From assembly GCA_026419775.2 (NCBI GenBank), contig JAOPGA020001355.1, forward strand, positions 1-38,941: DNA of 38,941 nucleotides, given 5' to 3'. Source of the DNA: Acrasis kona (lineage: Eukaryota > Heterolobosea > Eutetramitea > Acrasida > Acrasidae). The first letter of the stretch is position 1. Every line of letters starts with the position of its first letter. The notes beneath the pieces were generated by a model. That model did no database searches and was not told the origin of the DNA. It was given only the letters and a program-made list of their open reading frames with translations. The position numbers and the translations under genes are program-made. Shown here piece by piece: positions 9,543 to 19,515 of this stretch.

Positions 9543-9824
9543 TTAATGATGTTCCAATAACTGAACATGGTTAGTCAACTGTGCAAAACCTTTGAAGGGA
9601 ATTGGTAAGATAAAATTCCACGAATCAAAGTGTTCATCTGTTTCATTCAAAGATGTAATCCTGGGAAAATAAAAGACAGTGACCTTTTATTGATCAGAGA
9701 AACTGTAGCGCCATTGTTTGAGGTCTTTGTTCGATTCTGGTCCTGATATTCAAGAATAATAGACATTGCTTGTCATCAGAAACACTTACATTCGAATGCT
9801 GATGGCGCTAAAGAAAATAAACAT
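9543..9824 (-). CDS. Small three-exon gene, about 63 aa, unknown
   Basis: Proposed exons in transcription order are 9824-9790, 9742-9704 and 9660-9543, with introns of 47 nt (GTAAGTG...ATATCAG) and 43 nt (GTTTCT...CCCAG). Phases agree throughout and give 63 codons. The last exon is clearly genic (SLNETDEHFDSWNFILPIPF, then AQLTNHVQLLEHH). The first two exons are less sure: a further intron ending TTTCTTTAG just inside exon 1 is possible, and it would move the start upstream. The exons carry a 9-bp inverted repeat (TAGCGCCAT/ATGGCGCTA). No family is recognised. Confidence 0.45.
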
Positions 9825-10047
9825 GTTCTGAAATAAAATACTGTGGGTATGTAACTCATTTGTAAAATGAGCCTACTTTTCGGTTACTAAAATTCCTGCA
9901 TCTCCTATTTTGAACGTGACAACTGTCTAGATGACGATGGACGTTTACAAAAATGACCCTAGTTTAGCTTTTATTTTAGTTGACCAGTAAAAATTTTAGA
10001 GGGAACACCAAAAGAATTATCTCTTGTCAAGTCCATGATTTATTATA

Positions 10048-11298
10048 TTAAAAGTGATGGTGAGAGTGAATGCCACATGTACTTCTTGACCTGTCAGAGA
10101 AAGTGCCCACTGCACCCGCTTGAAGAATTCCATTATTGTAGACCTGACCACTTGACATGCAATAAGAGCTCAAGTCTCCCTGAGAGTTAGATAACATGAG
10201 AGTATTGCCTGACATCCAAGTATTCATCTCTGCTCCATCCACCCATCCTAATTGTGATGGATTTATGGTCACGGTTTGTCTTGTTTGCATGGAGAACTCT
10301 CTGATGTCGACCTTGTGCACATTCAACAAGCCATTTGTGGGCCTGTGAATAATATTCAATACATCACGGTTGCAAGGATCTATGTTCATTGATGCCAATC
10401 TACATCCAGATCCTAATCCAACTCCAGCTTGATTCAACGATCCATAGGCAGCAATGTTTGCCTCAGAGTCGAGAGCAAATCCCAATTGTTTTGTTGATAC
10501 AACACCAAGATCAGCAGAGCATTCGTAACGATTAAGATTATTCCTCTCCATGCATACCATGGTGTCTTGATCTACATAAACTGGGACGCCAGCTGTGTTG
10601 GAAATCATTTGTCTTGATTCGAATGTGTTCAAATCAATCATTGAGTAGCCAGTAATGGCTGGACTAGTCACCACCAAAGTCTTCGAAGATTTCAATACAC
10701 CAACAATATTAGCCTCTCCATTCACGCAGACTGTACCGGGAATTAGATTTAGCGTGGCCAAGTTATGTCTAGAGAAGCATGTTCTTTCTCCCTCGCTGGA
10801 ACTCACGTAAACATTATCTTCATGAACAATCTGTACTCTACAATCCAGTGGTACTGCGACCGAATTTAGTACAGCACCGCCAGATAAATTAACGGAGGAT
10901 AAAATACCTGCTCCATTTGTCGTGCCAGTTATAACAGCTCTACGATGTGACAATACTCTACATGATGATGGGTTGTACGGGAGGATATGGCTTCCAATAG
11001 GTCTCGCACCTGCATCCAGTACAGATACAATATTAGATTCTCTATCAAACTTGTAGAAGAGACCAGTGCCACTAGATGCAGTAAAGTGTCTGGACCGATG
11101 ACCAATACCTAATCCAACACCAAGTCCCAAATTAACACCTACACTACAACCAATGCCTCGTCCATAACCATGCCTGTAGCGGAAACGACGATGGTGATGA
11201 TGATTGCCAATGCCGCCTTCATGACCAAGGAAACCTAGGTGCTTGTGGGCGAGCACAGCCACAAGTAGACAACAAGCAAACACTGCTTTGTTTATCAT
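10048..11298 (-). CDS. Secreted Gly/His-rich N-terminus plus beta-propeller-like protein, 416 aa
   Basis: The N-terminus is a classic signal peptide (INKAVFACCLLVAVLAHK). It is followed by a low-complexity linker with a His run (GIGNHHHHRRFRYRHGYG) and an alternating Gly/Leu/Val stretch (VNLGLGVGLGIG). From about residue 75 the chain has regular beta-strand-rich repeats with a dozen Cys, suggesting a disulfide-stabilised propeller-like fold (for example FYKFDRESNIVSVLDAG, GYSMIDLNTFESRQMI). It ends in another His cluster (HSHHHF). I know no named family. His-rich ends could bind metal or cell-wall material, but that is inference. Single exon. Confidence 0.75.
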   Translation of the reverse strand: MINKAVFACCLLVAVLAHKHLGFLGHEGGIGNHHHHRRFRYRHGYGRGIGCSVGVNLGLGVGLGIGHRSRHFTASSGTGLFYKFDRESNIVSVLDAGARPIGSHILPYNPSSCRVLSHRRAVITGTTNGAGILSSVNLSGGAVLNSVAVPLDCRVQIVHEDNVYVSSSEGERTCFSRHNLATLNLIPGTVCVNGEANIVGVLKSSKTLVVTSPAITGYSMIDLNTFESRQMISNTAGVPVYVDQDTMVCMERNNLNRYECSADLGVVSTKQLGFALDSEANIAAYGSLNQAGVGLGSGCRLASMNIDPCNRDVLNIIHRPTNGLLNVHKVDIREFSMQTRQTVTINPSQLGWVDGAEMNTWMSGNTLMLSNSQGDLSSYCMSSGQVYNNGILQAGAVGTFSDRSRSTCGIHSHHHF

Positions 11299-11766
11299 TT
11301 TAATATATTGAATTCTCTCAAATTATGGAGCAATTTATTGCATGTTACCTCTTGGTCTTGTAGAATTGCAGTTTGATGGCATCGTTAATGATTGTATACG
11401 TTTTCAACTATTGAACACTAATTTAGTTTGGCATGGAGGAGGTGTAATTGTTTTCATGTGTACAAATTAAGTAAAATAGCACCATAATTATATTCAACTT
11501 CCTTGTTTTGTTGTCAATACCTTTGCATCAATACCACCAAAGGATTGACAGAGTTTCGAATCAAATGTATTATGAAAAGACCTCTTGTAATTATGGGGGA
11601 GAGACTTTATATGGCAGGCATTGTGAAAAATCTCATCTCACCCATATATGCTTGAAACAATAATTTATCAGAAATTTACGACTACGCCATATATGTACGT
11701 AATAACTACCATATTAAATAAGATATTTCTGTAAATGATGAATTTGAATATAAAAGGCTTGTTAAA
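11299..11766. other. Intergenic region, no firm gene
   Basis: This is the promoter side of the secreted-protein gene and the 5' side of the following plus gene. From 11648 a short plus frame (ATG CTT GAA ACA ...) runs to a donor-like GTACGT at 11695. Joining it to an acceptor at 11756 would add about 16 codons to the next gene in frame. I regard this as possible only. Nothing else is seen. Confidence 0.3.
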
Positions 11767-12108
11767 ATGATGAAAAAGAAAGGGAAAAGAATGAACACAT
11801 ACAAGCCACGCATCATAGTGTCCGCCAACTGCCCCACAGGTAACAGCAACGAAGCTGCCATGAGAGTCATCATTAGCCAAGCACACAACACTATTATAAC
11901 ACTGGATTATCGGAAAGTGAAGATACCAAGCAAACGCCCACTTAGAGGTTGCATTCAATACAATGAAGCATTAGAAGATTATAAATTTAGGAGGCTATTA
12001 GTCACTTTTGAGGATGAAATCGAAGCAATTGAGTATTGTAGTATCAGAAAGCCAAATGTCAAACGTATATCAATCAGTCAGACAATAAGCAAGGAAAGCA
12101 ACCATTGA
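11767..12108 (+). CDS. Hypothetical basic protein, at least 113 aa
   Basis: The frame starts with two adjacent ATGs and a Lys run (MMKKKGKRMN), followed by a compact section with alternating hydrophobics (PRIIVSANCPTG, AAMRVIISQAHNTIITLDYRKV, FRRLLVTFEDEIEAIEYC). The coding-like frame continues upstream to 11722 (VNDEFEYKRLVK) behind an acceptor-like TAAATAAG, so the true start may lie in an upstream exon. Net charge is strongly positive. The sequence hints at a small alpha/beta nucleic-acid-binding domain, but I do not recognise it. An AATAAA lies 20 nt past the stop. Confidence 0.45.
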   Translation: MMKKKGKRMNTYKPRIIVSANCPTGNSNEAAMRVIISQAHNTIITLDYRKVKIPSKRPLRGCIQYNEALEDYKFRRLLVTFEDEIEAIEYCSIRKPNVKRISISQTISKESNH

Positions 12109-12218
12109 ACATATGTAGTCGTACAATAAATCCCTAACCCACTTATTTTAAACAATACAACGCTTACAACTGACTCGCTTCTGTTGTTTTGCATTCTTTT
12201 GTAATATATTTCCAATAA

Positions 12219-14125
12219 ATGTCTGATTCAGATTCTGAGAGTGAGATAGCATACATAGAGTACGATAATAGTGCATCTCAAGACGAACAAGGGATACAGG
12301 TTGGGGTCGAAGGAATACTTGACCTCGAGAAAATAGAGAAAAGGGAGCCATACTATAAGATACTTGACACGAAAGACATCATAAGCAAACAACAGAACGA
12401 AATTGAGGGTTTGGTGGAACTATTAGGGATATCATCTTCAAAAGCAAAAGTTATTTTAATTAAGTTCGGTTAGTAACACTATCCCAACACATACTCAACA
12501 TCAACAAAGAGTGGAAGCCAGAAATGATCAGAAATCTTTTTATCGACCATGGCCTTGACGCAGTGCTTAAAAAGGTCAACATCACACCCAACGACCCATC
12601 CGATACCACACCAATTCAAGAAGAGGTGGAATGTCCATTGTGCATGAATGATGTAAAGAGCGAAGAATCATCTGCGTTACCTTGCTCCCATAGATTCTGC
12701 AATGATTGTTGGGCACAACACGCTCAACTTAAGGTGAAGGATGGACAAAGCAAAAACATTCGCTGCATGTATCATGGGTGTCAGGAATTGGTGGACGAGA
12801 CAATTGTTTTAAACGTGATTAAAGATTCTTCCTTAAAGGCATTATATGAAAAATGTATGGCAGAGAGTTTTGTAGAGGACAATCCGTTCATCAAATGGTG
12901 CACTTCCGTTCCATTCTGTGGCAAATGGTAACTCTCTCTCATCTTTTATTTAATCAATGATTAGTGTTCAGAGCAATCTACCAGTCAACAGTCCCATCGA
13001 GGTCACTTGTAAATGCTCGAATGAATTTTGCTTCAAGTGCTTGAAACAACCACACTTACCTTCAACGTGCGACATGAACGCAAAGTGGGAAAAGAAATGT
13101 AAAGACGACTCTGAAACATGTCGATGGTTAGTTCATAAATGACTCATGACTCATAGTGATAGGATAACAGTAAACACCAAAGAATGTCCAAAGTGTCACA
13201 AATCAATAGAAAAGAATGGAGGCTGCAACCACATGGTACGATCGTTCGTAATGCATTACACTAACCATTGATAGACTTGCAAGTGCGGAACGCATTGGTG
13301 TTGGATATGTGGAGGTGAGATGGACATGAGGATTTCACATCGATGCGGCAGACACGCTCAAGACAATAGCAACGAAAGAGCTGCACTACAGAGATACACC
13401 CACTACTACTCCAGGTACCAAGCACATTTTGACTCTAGAAAGAAGGAGAAGGATCAGAGAGAAAAGATTAGCGAAATGATGATGGACCTGCTGCAAACCA
13501 AATGTTCCGCTGCTACCCTGGTGTCAAATATACAGAGAGCCACCGATACATTATTTAAAAGTAGAAAGACATTACAATATGGTTTGACTTGATGTGACGT
13601 GTTTTTAATCTTTAAGGTTATGTGTTTAGTTTTTACGTTTTTGATGTTACAACCGATAAGAGCGCTCTTTCAGGCGTCGTTACTAGTGATAGAAAGGAAG
13701 TGAGGAAGGCATCTCAAAACATTTGGGACGACAACATTGAGGAATTAGAAAAAGCAACCGGTAATATTTCTTTCGTAATCGTTTTCACTTTTGTAGAGGC
13801 CTTGTCCAAGTACTTGGAGTACGATATCGAAGTGATTGCTACTGATGATTGTATCAAGTTGATTGTTGATGCTGCTGTTTTGGTTGACAAGAGGTTACAA
13901 ATATTGTATTCTATTTTGAATGAAGACTTTATGCAGAAGGGACATGAAGTGCCAAACCCGATACCTGATTTTGCGAACAACCATTCCTTGTCCAACGTGT
14001 CGTTGAGGGATTTGAAGAGGACTCATGAGGAGTCAGAAAAATTGAATGACTTTTCGGAATATGAATTGGAAGAGGATGATTTTGAACTTCAACAAGCACT
14101 GCTAATGTCAATTTCAAATCAATAA
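12219..14125 (+). CDS. RBR (RING-IBR-RING) E3 ubiquitin ligase, Ariadne type, 7 exons
   Basis: Exons are 12219-12468, 12510-12927, 12965-13126, 13163-13235, 13275-13581, 13617-13760 and 13797-14125. The six introns are 35-41 nt and the product is 560 aa. The N-terminus is acidic ([15 protein letters not shown]), then a UBA-like helix set ([23 protein letters not shown]) as in Ariadne. RING1 is CPLCMNDVK...[10 protein letters not shown]...CMYHGC. The IBR is [12 protein letters not shown]...[15 protein letters not shown]2 is [22 protein letters not shown], with the catalytic Cys in GGCNHM, then HWCWICGGE. The C-terminal half is a charged helical Ariadne domain. The enzyme takes ubiquitin from an E2 on that Cys. 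The sixth intron (13761-13796, 36 nt) has no stop and is a multiple of three. AATAAA overlaps the stop codon. Confidence 0.93.
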
Positions 14126-14237
14126 ATGTTTAATGTATTTTTTGTTGCCATCTCTTCTTCTTGTTCCTGTGACCTGTAATGTAATATACGTATATGGGTC
14201 CTTCAATGTTTCGTCCTCCTCAACATTGTGTTCCTTT

Positions 14238-15074
14238 TTATTTCTGACCCAATCTAGGATCGTCTCTGACGCGAATGTCATGTAGTCTCTGTTCGATAGT
14301 GATGACCATCAAGACGACGTGCATAATGTCCTCCTCGCTAGAAATCTCTAGAATATTATGATCGTAAGTGTTTTTTATTTTCTTCTTTTTGATGTTGGCA
14401 ATTACAGTTCCATTCTTCGCGATCTCATACTCGTTGGAAAAGAATTTTCCTATCGAAGTGAACTCAATTCCATCGCTTGTATTGTACGTGAATGCGATCC
14501 TTGCACCCACTCTGAACTGCCCTATGAGAGTACATTTGGCAATTTCTTCGTCGTTGAGCAGTATTCTGTAAGCAGACGAGGTTCCATTCCATCCTTTGTT
14601 TACTTGAAACAATTTGACGTTAGAGGAAGCGTCATATATGTCCAATTTAGTATACGGTCGTGTACGATTTTCCACTATTTTCAACGAGTGAGCCTCTTTG
14701 TCAAAAATAAATTTTTCTGGCTTCACATGATCAAAGAGGTTACACAAAAAGTAGAATGGACCGTGTGAATGGAGATTGTTTGGTATTTGTACTTTAGGTT
14801 GTGTTTGTTCTACCGGTTCTTCAATAAACATGATTCCATCAAGAAGCTTTTCTGCTTTCTCAGGTAGACGTAATTTTTCGGGTATATGTTTAGTATTGTT
14901 ATTCTTCCTATTTCGAGGTGTCAATGCTGCTATGGGTACGAATGTAACAGGACTATGATTATCATTCTGTCTCCTCTCCTGCATGCTCAGAACATCGATT
15001 TTTGGTACTTCGAAAGTGCCCGTACCAATCTGTTTGGGCTTCATCTGACTAGGCGAGCGTGTGACCCAACCCAC
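14238..15074 (-). CDS. LURP-one-related/tubby C2-like protein, 278 aa
   Basis: Residues 1-95 are polar and probably disordered, with several Lys-Lys and Pro runs. From about residue 105 there is a beta-rich domain that matches the LURP1/DUF567 and scramblase superfamily in strand pattern: FYFLCNLF, KLDIYDASSNVKLFQVNKG, AYRILLNDEEIAKCTLIGQ, IAFTYNTSDGIEFTSIGKF, EYEIAKNGTVIANIKKK, and a final hydrophobic helix (MHVVLMVITIEQRLHD), as in tubby-type barrels. Family members bind phosphoinositides or have unknown roles; the role here is not known. Single exon. The AATAAA overlaps the stop. A weak coding-like minus frame continues past the stop to about 14130 but shows no workable splice. Confidence 0.6.
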   Translation of the reverse strand: MGWVTRSPSQMKPKQIGTGTFEVPKIDVLSMQERRQNDNHSPVTFVPIAALTPRNRKNNNTKHIPEKLRLPEKAEKLLDGIMFIEEPVEQTQPKVQIPNNLHSHGPFYFLCNLFDHVKPEKFIFDKEAHSLKIVENRTRPYTKLDIYDASSNVKLFQVNKGWNGTSSAYRILLNDEEIAKCTLIGQFRVGARIAFTYNTSDGIEFTSIGKFFSNEYEIAKNGTVIANIKKKKIKNTYDHNILEISSEEDIMHVVLMVITIEQRLHDIRVRDDPRLGQK

Positions 15075-15110
15075 TTTTAAAAATGAAAATCAACTGTTTA
15101 AAATTTTTGT

Positions 15111-16220
15111 TTATTTTTCAATTTGGAGAGAGCTTCCCTCAATAACTATAGTTGCACGTTCCTTGTCCACCGTTTCGACGGTGAAGTAACTACCATCATC
15201 CCTCTTTTGAACCTTCACACACACATTAGCAGGAAGGAATGTTGGCTTCTTGAAGACAGTATGAATAACTTGTGGACTGTCTCTGTCGATAATGTCATTA
15301 CGCTCGGAGTGAGCTTCCGCTTGCGCAACCACCCAAACGCCATGCGCAAGGGCTCTAGGGAAACCAAACAATTTAGCAGACAAATCAGAAACATGGATGG
15401 GATTAATATCATAACCAATTTTTGCGTATATCCTACCGGCATTCTGAGTGAGGTTAAAGACGAATGATTTTACTTGGTCAGGATCAATTTCATGTTTTTC
15501 CCTCACAGAGGAAGGCGCCCCAGTGTTCTTTACAAATGCAAGAGAGCGGAAAACCATGGTCCACACCAATGTGTCCTTTCTATATACGTTGGTGACAACG
15601 TCAAACTCAATACCTTGCCGCACCAGACACGCCTCTCCACATCTACTCGTCGCAGTTAGCTCTCCATCTTTTAACCATTGCTTCTTGACGGGCACATGAA
15701 TGGTCACCTTGTTGCTAATATTTACAGCCCCTAGTAGACGAATCGGAAATAACGGATGGGACATGACCAACAATTGAAGGCCACCAGTCAATGCATTAAG
15801 GTAGAATGGCGGCAGTATTTCGTCCGACATCAAATCGCTCCTTCCATTTAATTCCTTTATATAATTGTCCAAGTGAGACGTCTCCCCCACCACTGGTGCT
15901 TGTATTTCGATCACTGGAAAATTCTCCACCAACTTTGCAGCAGGAAGCGAAGATGGCACCTTGATCAACAGACGCACGTAGGCCTTGATAACATCAGTCA
16001 AACTCGTGGCACCATCCAACTTGATCATCAAGTGCGATGGAAAGCTAATCCACGAATAAATCAATGCCATCGTCGAAGGTATTGCAACCGCCAACATTGT
16101 AGATTCCACCACTCCCATAGTATCCTGATGCCCCACCAATTCTCTCTCGATAACAACAACGGGTTGAATATGACAAGTATAAACGCGTAACCTCCTGCTA
16201 ATCGATTGTTGATCGATCAT
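15111..16220 (-). CDS. MaoC-like hot-dog dehydratase/hydratase, 369 aa
   Basis: The C-terminal about 140 residues form an R-hydratase (MaoC) domain with the signature YDINPIHVSDLSAKLFGFP followed by ALAHGVWVV; the catalytic Asp and His of the D-x-N-P-x-H motif are present. The middle (about 120-230) looks like a degenerate second hot-dog (FYLNALTGGLQLLVMSHPLFPIRLLG and a strand-rich section), as in double-hot-dog members. The N-terminus has a hydrophobic segment (MLAVAIPSTMALIYSWISF) that could anchor it to a membrane or form the start of the first fold. Expected role: hydration/dehydration of enoyl thioesters in fatty-acid metabolism. An internal Met at residue 35 is an alternative start. 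AATAAA overlaps the stop codon. Confidence 0.83.
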   Translation of the reverse strand: MIDQQSISRRLRVYTCHIQPVVVIERELVGHQDTMGVVESTMLAVAIPSTMALIYSWISFPSHLMIKLDGATSLTDVIKAYVRLLIKVPSSLPAAKLVENFPVIEIQAPVVGETSHLDNYIKELNGRSDLMSDEILPPFYLNALTGGLQLLVMSHPLFPIRLLGAVNISNKVTIHVPVKKQWLKDGELTATSRCGEACLVRQGIEFDVVTNVYRKDTLVWTMVFRSLAFVKNTGAPSSVREKHEIDPDQVKSFVFNLTQNAGRIYAKIGYDINPIHVSDLSAKLFGFPRALAHGVWVVAQAEAHSERNDIIDRDSPQVIHTVFKKPTFLPANVCVKVQKRDDGSYFTVETVDKERATIVIEGSSLQIEK

Positions 16221-16372
16221 TACAAAAAGTGAATTACAATAATAATATTTAGCAGTATCTTTATTTTGACGAACAACAAGGACTTAGAATTAAAGTTGTT
16301 ATTGAGGGAATGACAAAAAGAACAGCAACCTAGTGTGATTCTTCATTTTTCAAAGATACTGCTATATTTTTA

Positions 16373-18599
16373 TTATTTCTTATTGGTGGTGCTATCGGGA
16401 ATATTAATCAACGAAATGCTATTCTTGCCTTCATCATACTCGACATCCACCACAAAGTAACCCACTCTCTCCAATTGCATCTTGTCGCCTCTCTTCAAAC
16501 TCTTCAAGTTACCGTCGCCCAGTGCTCGTTTGGTGTGCTTGCTATCAAAGTTCACCTGGCTCTCGAATTCAGCGTCTGGGTCCAACGCCTTGACCAACAA
16601 CAAGTGATCGTAATAGGTCAGATCCACGTTCACGCTGCTTCCATCGTCAGGCACCGCCAACCAATGCAATTTCTTCTTGGTGGTCTTCACGCTTCCCTTC
16701 AAGTTCAACGTTCCTCTCATCTCCTTGACCACTCCGTCTGCATCCTTGTCCACCTTGTTCACGATGGCATTGCCCCATCCCATCAAGGTGATCTCCTCTC
16801 CATCCACAACCTGTGCACAATCCTTCTGGTCCATGTACAATCGATTGCTGAAGGTCACCTTCTTGTTGCCCAACGATGCATTCTTTGCATGTTTGGGTCT
16901 CTCCTCCACGGCACCCACGCGATCCACTCCGTCCAAGTGCAACACCACCACTCGATCGGCATCGACTGCGGTGTAGCGCGGCACGATGGGATCCAAATAC
17001 TTTTTGTTGACCGTCCACAGTGCCTCCCATTCGATGGTGCTGATGCTCCTGCTGGCGCCCTGCGACAGGATGAACTGCTTGAGCGCCTCCACGGTCAATC
17101 CGCGCCTCATGAGACCGGCGATGGTCGGCAATCGCGGATCGTCCCATCCGTCCACTGCACCCATGGCCACCAACAGCGTCAACTTTCTCTTGCTCATGAC
17201 CGTGTAGGTAAAGTTCATTCGAGAGTAATCCCAAATGTGTGGCTTTCTAATGTTCAGCGCGTCGCACACCCAATAGAATTGATCGTTCCTATCGTTGTAC
17301 TCCGAAGTACGGAGCGCATGGGTCACTCCCTCGATGCTATCCACGATGGGACACGCAAAGTCATAGGTGGGATAGGCCTTGTACTTGTTGCCGTGGCGTG
17401 GATGCGTTTGGTCCTTGCACCTGTATAGCACCGGATCACGAAGGGCGCCGTTCTCGCTCTGCATGTTGATCTTTGCCCTGAGCGCACAAGTCTTTCCGTG
17501 ATCAGTTCCCTGTAACATTTCCTTCCACATGCGCATGTTCTTTTGTACATCATTGTTGCGATTCGCACCATCCAACATGCTCCACTTTTCTTGTTTCATT
17601 TGTTCTTGTGGCGTATCGTCTACGTAGGCCTTGCCCTGCTCGATCAATTGCTCGGCCAATTCCTGACACTTTTCAAAGTAGTCGCTGGTGTGCGTCCACG
17701 TGCTCTTGTCCGCCTTCATCCCCAATAATTGTAAATCTTGAATGATGCGCTGTTCGAATGCTTCCTTTTCCTTTTCTGGATTGGTGTCGTCGAAGCGCAG
17801 CAGTAATTTGCCATTGTACTTTTCTGCAAAGTATTGATTCATGAGGGCTGCCTTTGCGTGACCAATGTGCAGGTAGCCCGATGCTTCTGGCGGGAAACGC
17901 GTCACCACCTTGCCCATCTCTGCATGTTGAAGGACAATGACGCTTGCATCCGCTTCATCTGATGATGATTGATTGTTGGATGATGATGATGATGATGTGG
18001 CGACGGTTGGAGGTACAATGTGATGGGTGGAACAAGCCTTCTTGACTGCTGATGTGAGCACGTTGGTTGCTGTTTGAACGAACCAGGTGCCGTCGAGGTG
18101 AGCAAAGTAACGATCGAGATGTGGAACGTGTTTCTTGTAACGAGCTTGGTATTGTTTCCATTGTGTTGATTTCTTGAGCGATTCGTACAATACCAAATCA
18201 GCAATGGTTAGTCTCTGACCCACTGCATATGACCTGTGCGTCATGTGGTGGTTCAAGTGTTGGAAGGTGACGTCTAGTTTGGCTAGATCGGTGACGCCGT
18301 CAATCTCGGATTGGGCTTTTTCGATCCATTTGTTGATTTCGTCTTGTGCGGATGGTGATCCTGACAGTGCTGATTGCTTGGAAAAGAATTGGGCGACTTT
18401 TGAATTGCCTTGGACGCTATCGAGATTAGTGTTAATCATGCGTCGTGGATTCTTACCCGTCGACTTGAGCGGAGGTGACTGCTTTTGATTTATCGGGCAC
18501 AAAGTTTATCCTGTTGGTTTCTTTTGTGAATACGACTGCTGAATAAGCAGCGTATGGAACTTGATCGGGTGCAAATTGAACTGTGACCACCTCACTCAT
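16373..18599 (-). CDS. Cytosolic glutamyl-tRNA synthetase, 2 exons
   Basis: Exons are 18599-18457 and 18416-16373, with a 40-nt intron (GTAAGA...CGATAG), giving 728 aa. The first about 180 residues are the GST-like eukaryotic appendix (SYAVGQRLTIADLVLYESL, GTWFVQTATNVL), followed by a Ser/Asn linker. The class I catalytic core has RFPPEASGYLHIGHAKAA (HIGH signature, about residue 231), LRFDDTNPEKEKE, CLRAK-like LRAKINM, YPTYDFACPIVDSIEGVTHA and the KMSKS-equivalent VMSKRKL. The C-terminal half is the anticodon-binding beta-barrel pair (TFSNRLYMDQKD, GDKMQLERVGYFVVD). GluRS is preferred over GlnRS by closeness to the EPRS GluRS half (THALRTSEYNDRNDQFYW). It charges tRNA-Glu in the cytosol. The GC-richer coding here creates long antisense open frames that I reject. 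Confidence 0.95.
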
Positions 18600-18652
18600 G
18601 TTGTGAACAATGTTAAATAAACTGTGCTTTACAATCAATCGAAGCCAATAAG
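18600..18652. promoter_or_regulatory. 53-bp divergent intergenic region
   Basis: Only 53 bp lie between the GluRS start codon (minus) and the ATG of the small plus-strand gene. It contains TTAAATAAACTG and TTACAATCAATC but no obvious TATA box. A shared bidirectional promoter is implied, with 5' UTRs of a few tens of bases at most. This rests on both start calls. Confidence 0.45.
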
Positions 18653-19039
18653 ATGGACAACTCGAAGATTACTTCATTCCTTCTTCCTAGACCAGATTAT
18701 GTTAAAAGGTAATACCTTTCCGATCAACAACAATTAATCGTTTCAAGATCTAATGTAACTAGAAGAATAACAAATTTAGTTCAACAGATTAATCCTTCTC
18801 ATGGAAGGAGCCCTGTACAAAATAAACAAGCACAATATAAAAGCAACACAATGTACTCCTTTTCGGGCTATCAACAGCCATCATTTGGCGTCTCCACAAA
18901 CACATATATTCCATCGCAATTCAGACAGAGTGTTAGTCGATCGAAAAATCAAAAGGTCGAAACGCGTCAAAGCAATTGGCAGATATTGGAGTATACCGGA
19001 ACAATTCAGGATTTTTTAAAGAAGCAATCAAAAAGATGA
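18653..19039 (+). CDS. Small two-exon gene, 115 aa, unknown
   Basis: Exons are 18653-18708 and 18748-19039 with a 39-nt intron (GTAATA...TTTCAAG). The phase-2 junction opens a 116-codon frame including the stop. The product starts MDNSKITSFLLPRPDYVKR, continues with a basic section (SNVTRRITNLVQQINPSHG), then a Gln/Ser/Tyr-rich stretch (MYSFSGYQQPSFGVSTNTY), and ends in a short amphipathic helix (WQILEYTGTIQDFLKKQSK). No family is recognised. A competing open frame at 18801-19019 is a shadow. The gene shares a promoter region with GluRS. Confidence 0.55.
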
Positions 19040-19515
19040 AGCATCCATGCAGTGGCAAAATCAAATATACAGCCCTTCAGTGTACGTGGTGAAAGTAAAT
19101 AACAAACATAAACATTTATAATTTTTTATCATTTAGTTGTAATGTTTGATTTGATGACAATTTGATAACTATTTTGTGTAGTCTTGTTGCATTTATATTA
19201 TAATTATATATTTTTATCTAAACATGAAGAACGGTATGTTCAACATGTATTTAACGTAATTTCATCGAGAGATTATATTGATTATAAAAATGAAGCTTCA
19301 AACACGCCATGAGCTCCATTCGAGAGCAATCTCAAATAATAAAAAATGTCTTATTATTAGAACTCCCTCGTTTGGTAAAAAATGCTATCACCTTTTATAT
19401 ACCTAATCGATTTAATAATAGCTCCTCAGTACGTATCCTACAAAAAGCTTCTTTAGAGCTAATTCATATATTATTAAAACACACAACAACAACAACACAA
19501 CAATTTTGAATAACA
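19040..19515 (+). promoter_or_regulatory. AT-rich leader with an upstream ORF (19309-19509)
   Basis: From 19040 to 19308 I see only AT-rich DNA. At 19309 an ATG opens a 66-codon frame (starts MSSIREQSQIIKNVLL, ends in a Thr run then QQF). It stops with TGA just 6 nt before the ATG of the next gene, in the same frame. It is either a long upstream ORF that would limit translation of the main gene, or non-coding leader with a chance frame. Its codon use is AT-rich compared with the main gene, which favours leader. Confidence 0.35.

Noticed and set aside
9706-9810. 9-bp inverted repeat TAGCGCCAT/ATGGCGCTA as a hairpin RNA
   Set aside because: The arms lie in exons of a coherent small protein-coding gene, and no box C/D or other RNA signature fits.
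11668-11958. 96-codon minus ORF opposite the 113-aa plus gene
   Set aside because: Cys/Trp/Phe-rich and hydrophobic, typical of an antisense shadow; the plus frame has better composition and a nearby poly(A) signal.
16475-17428. 317-codon plus-strand open frame
   Set aside because: Exactly antisense to the GluRS catalytic region, which has all family motifs; long antisense frames follow from its GC-richer codons.
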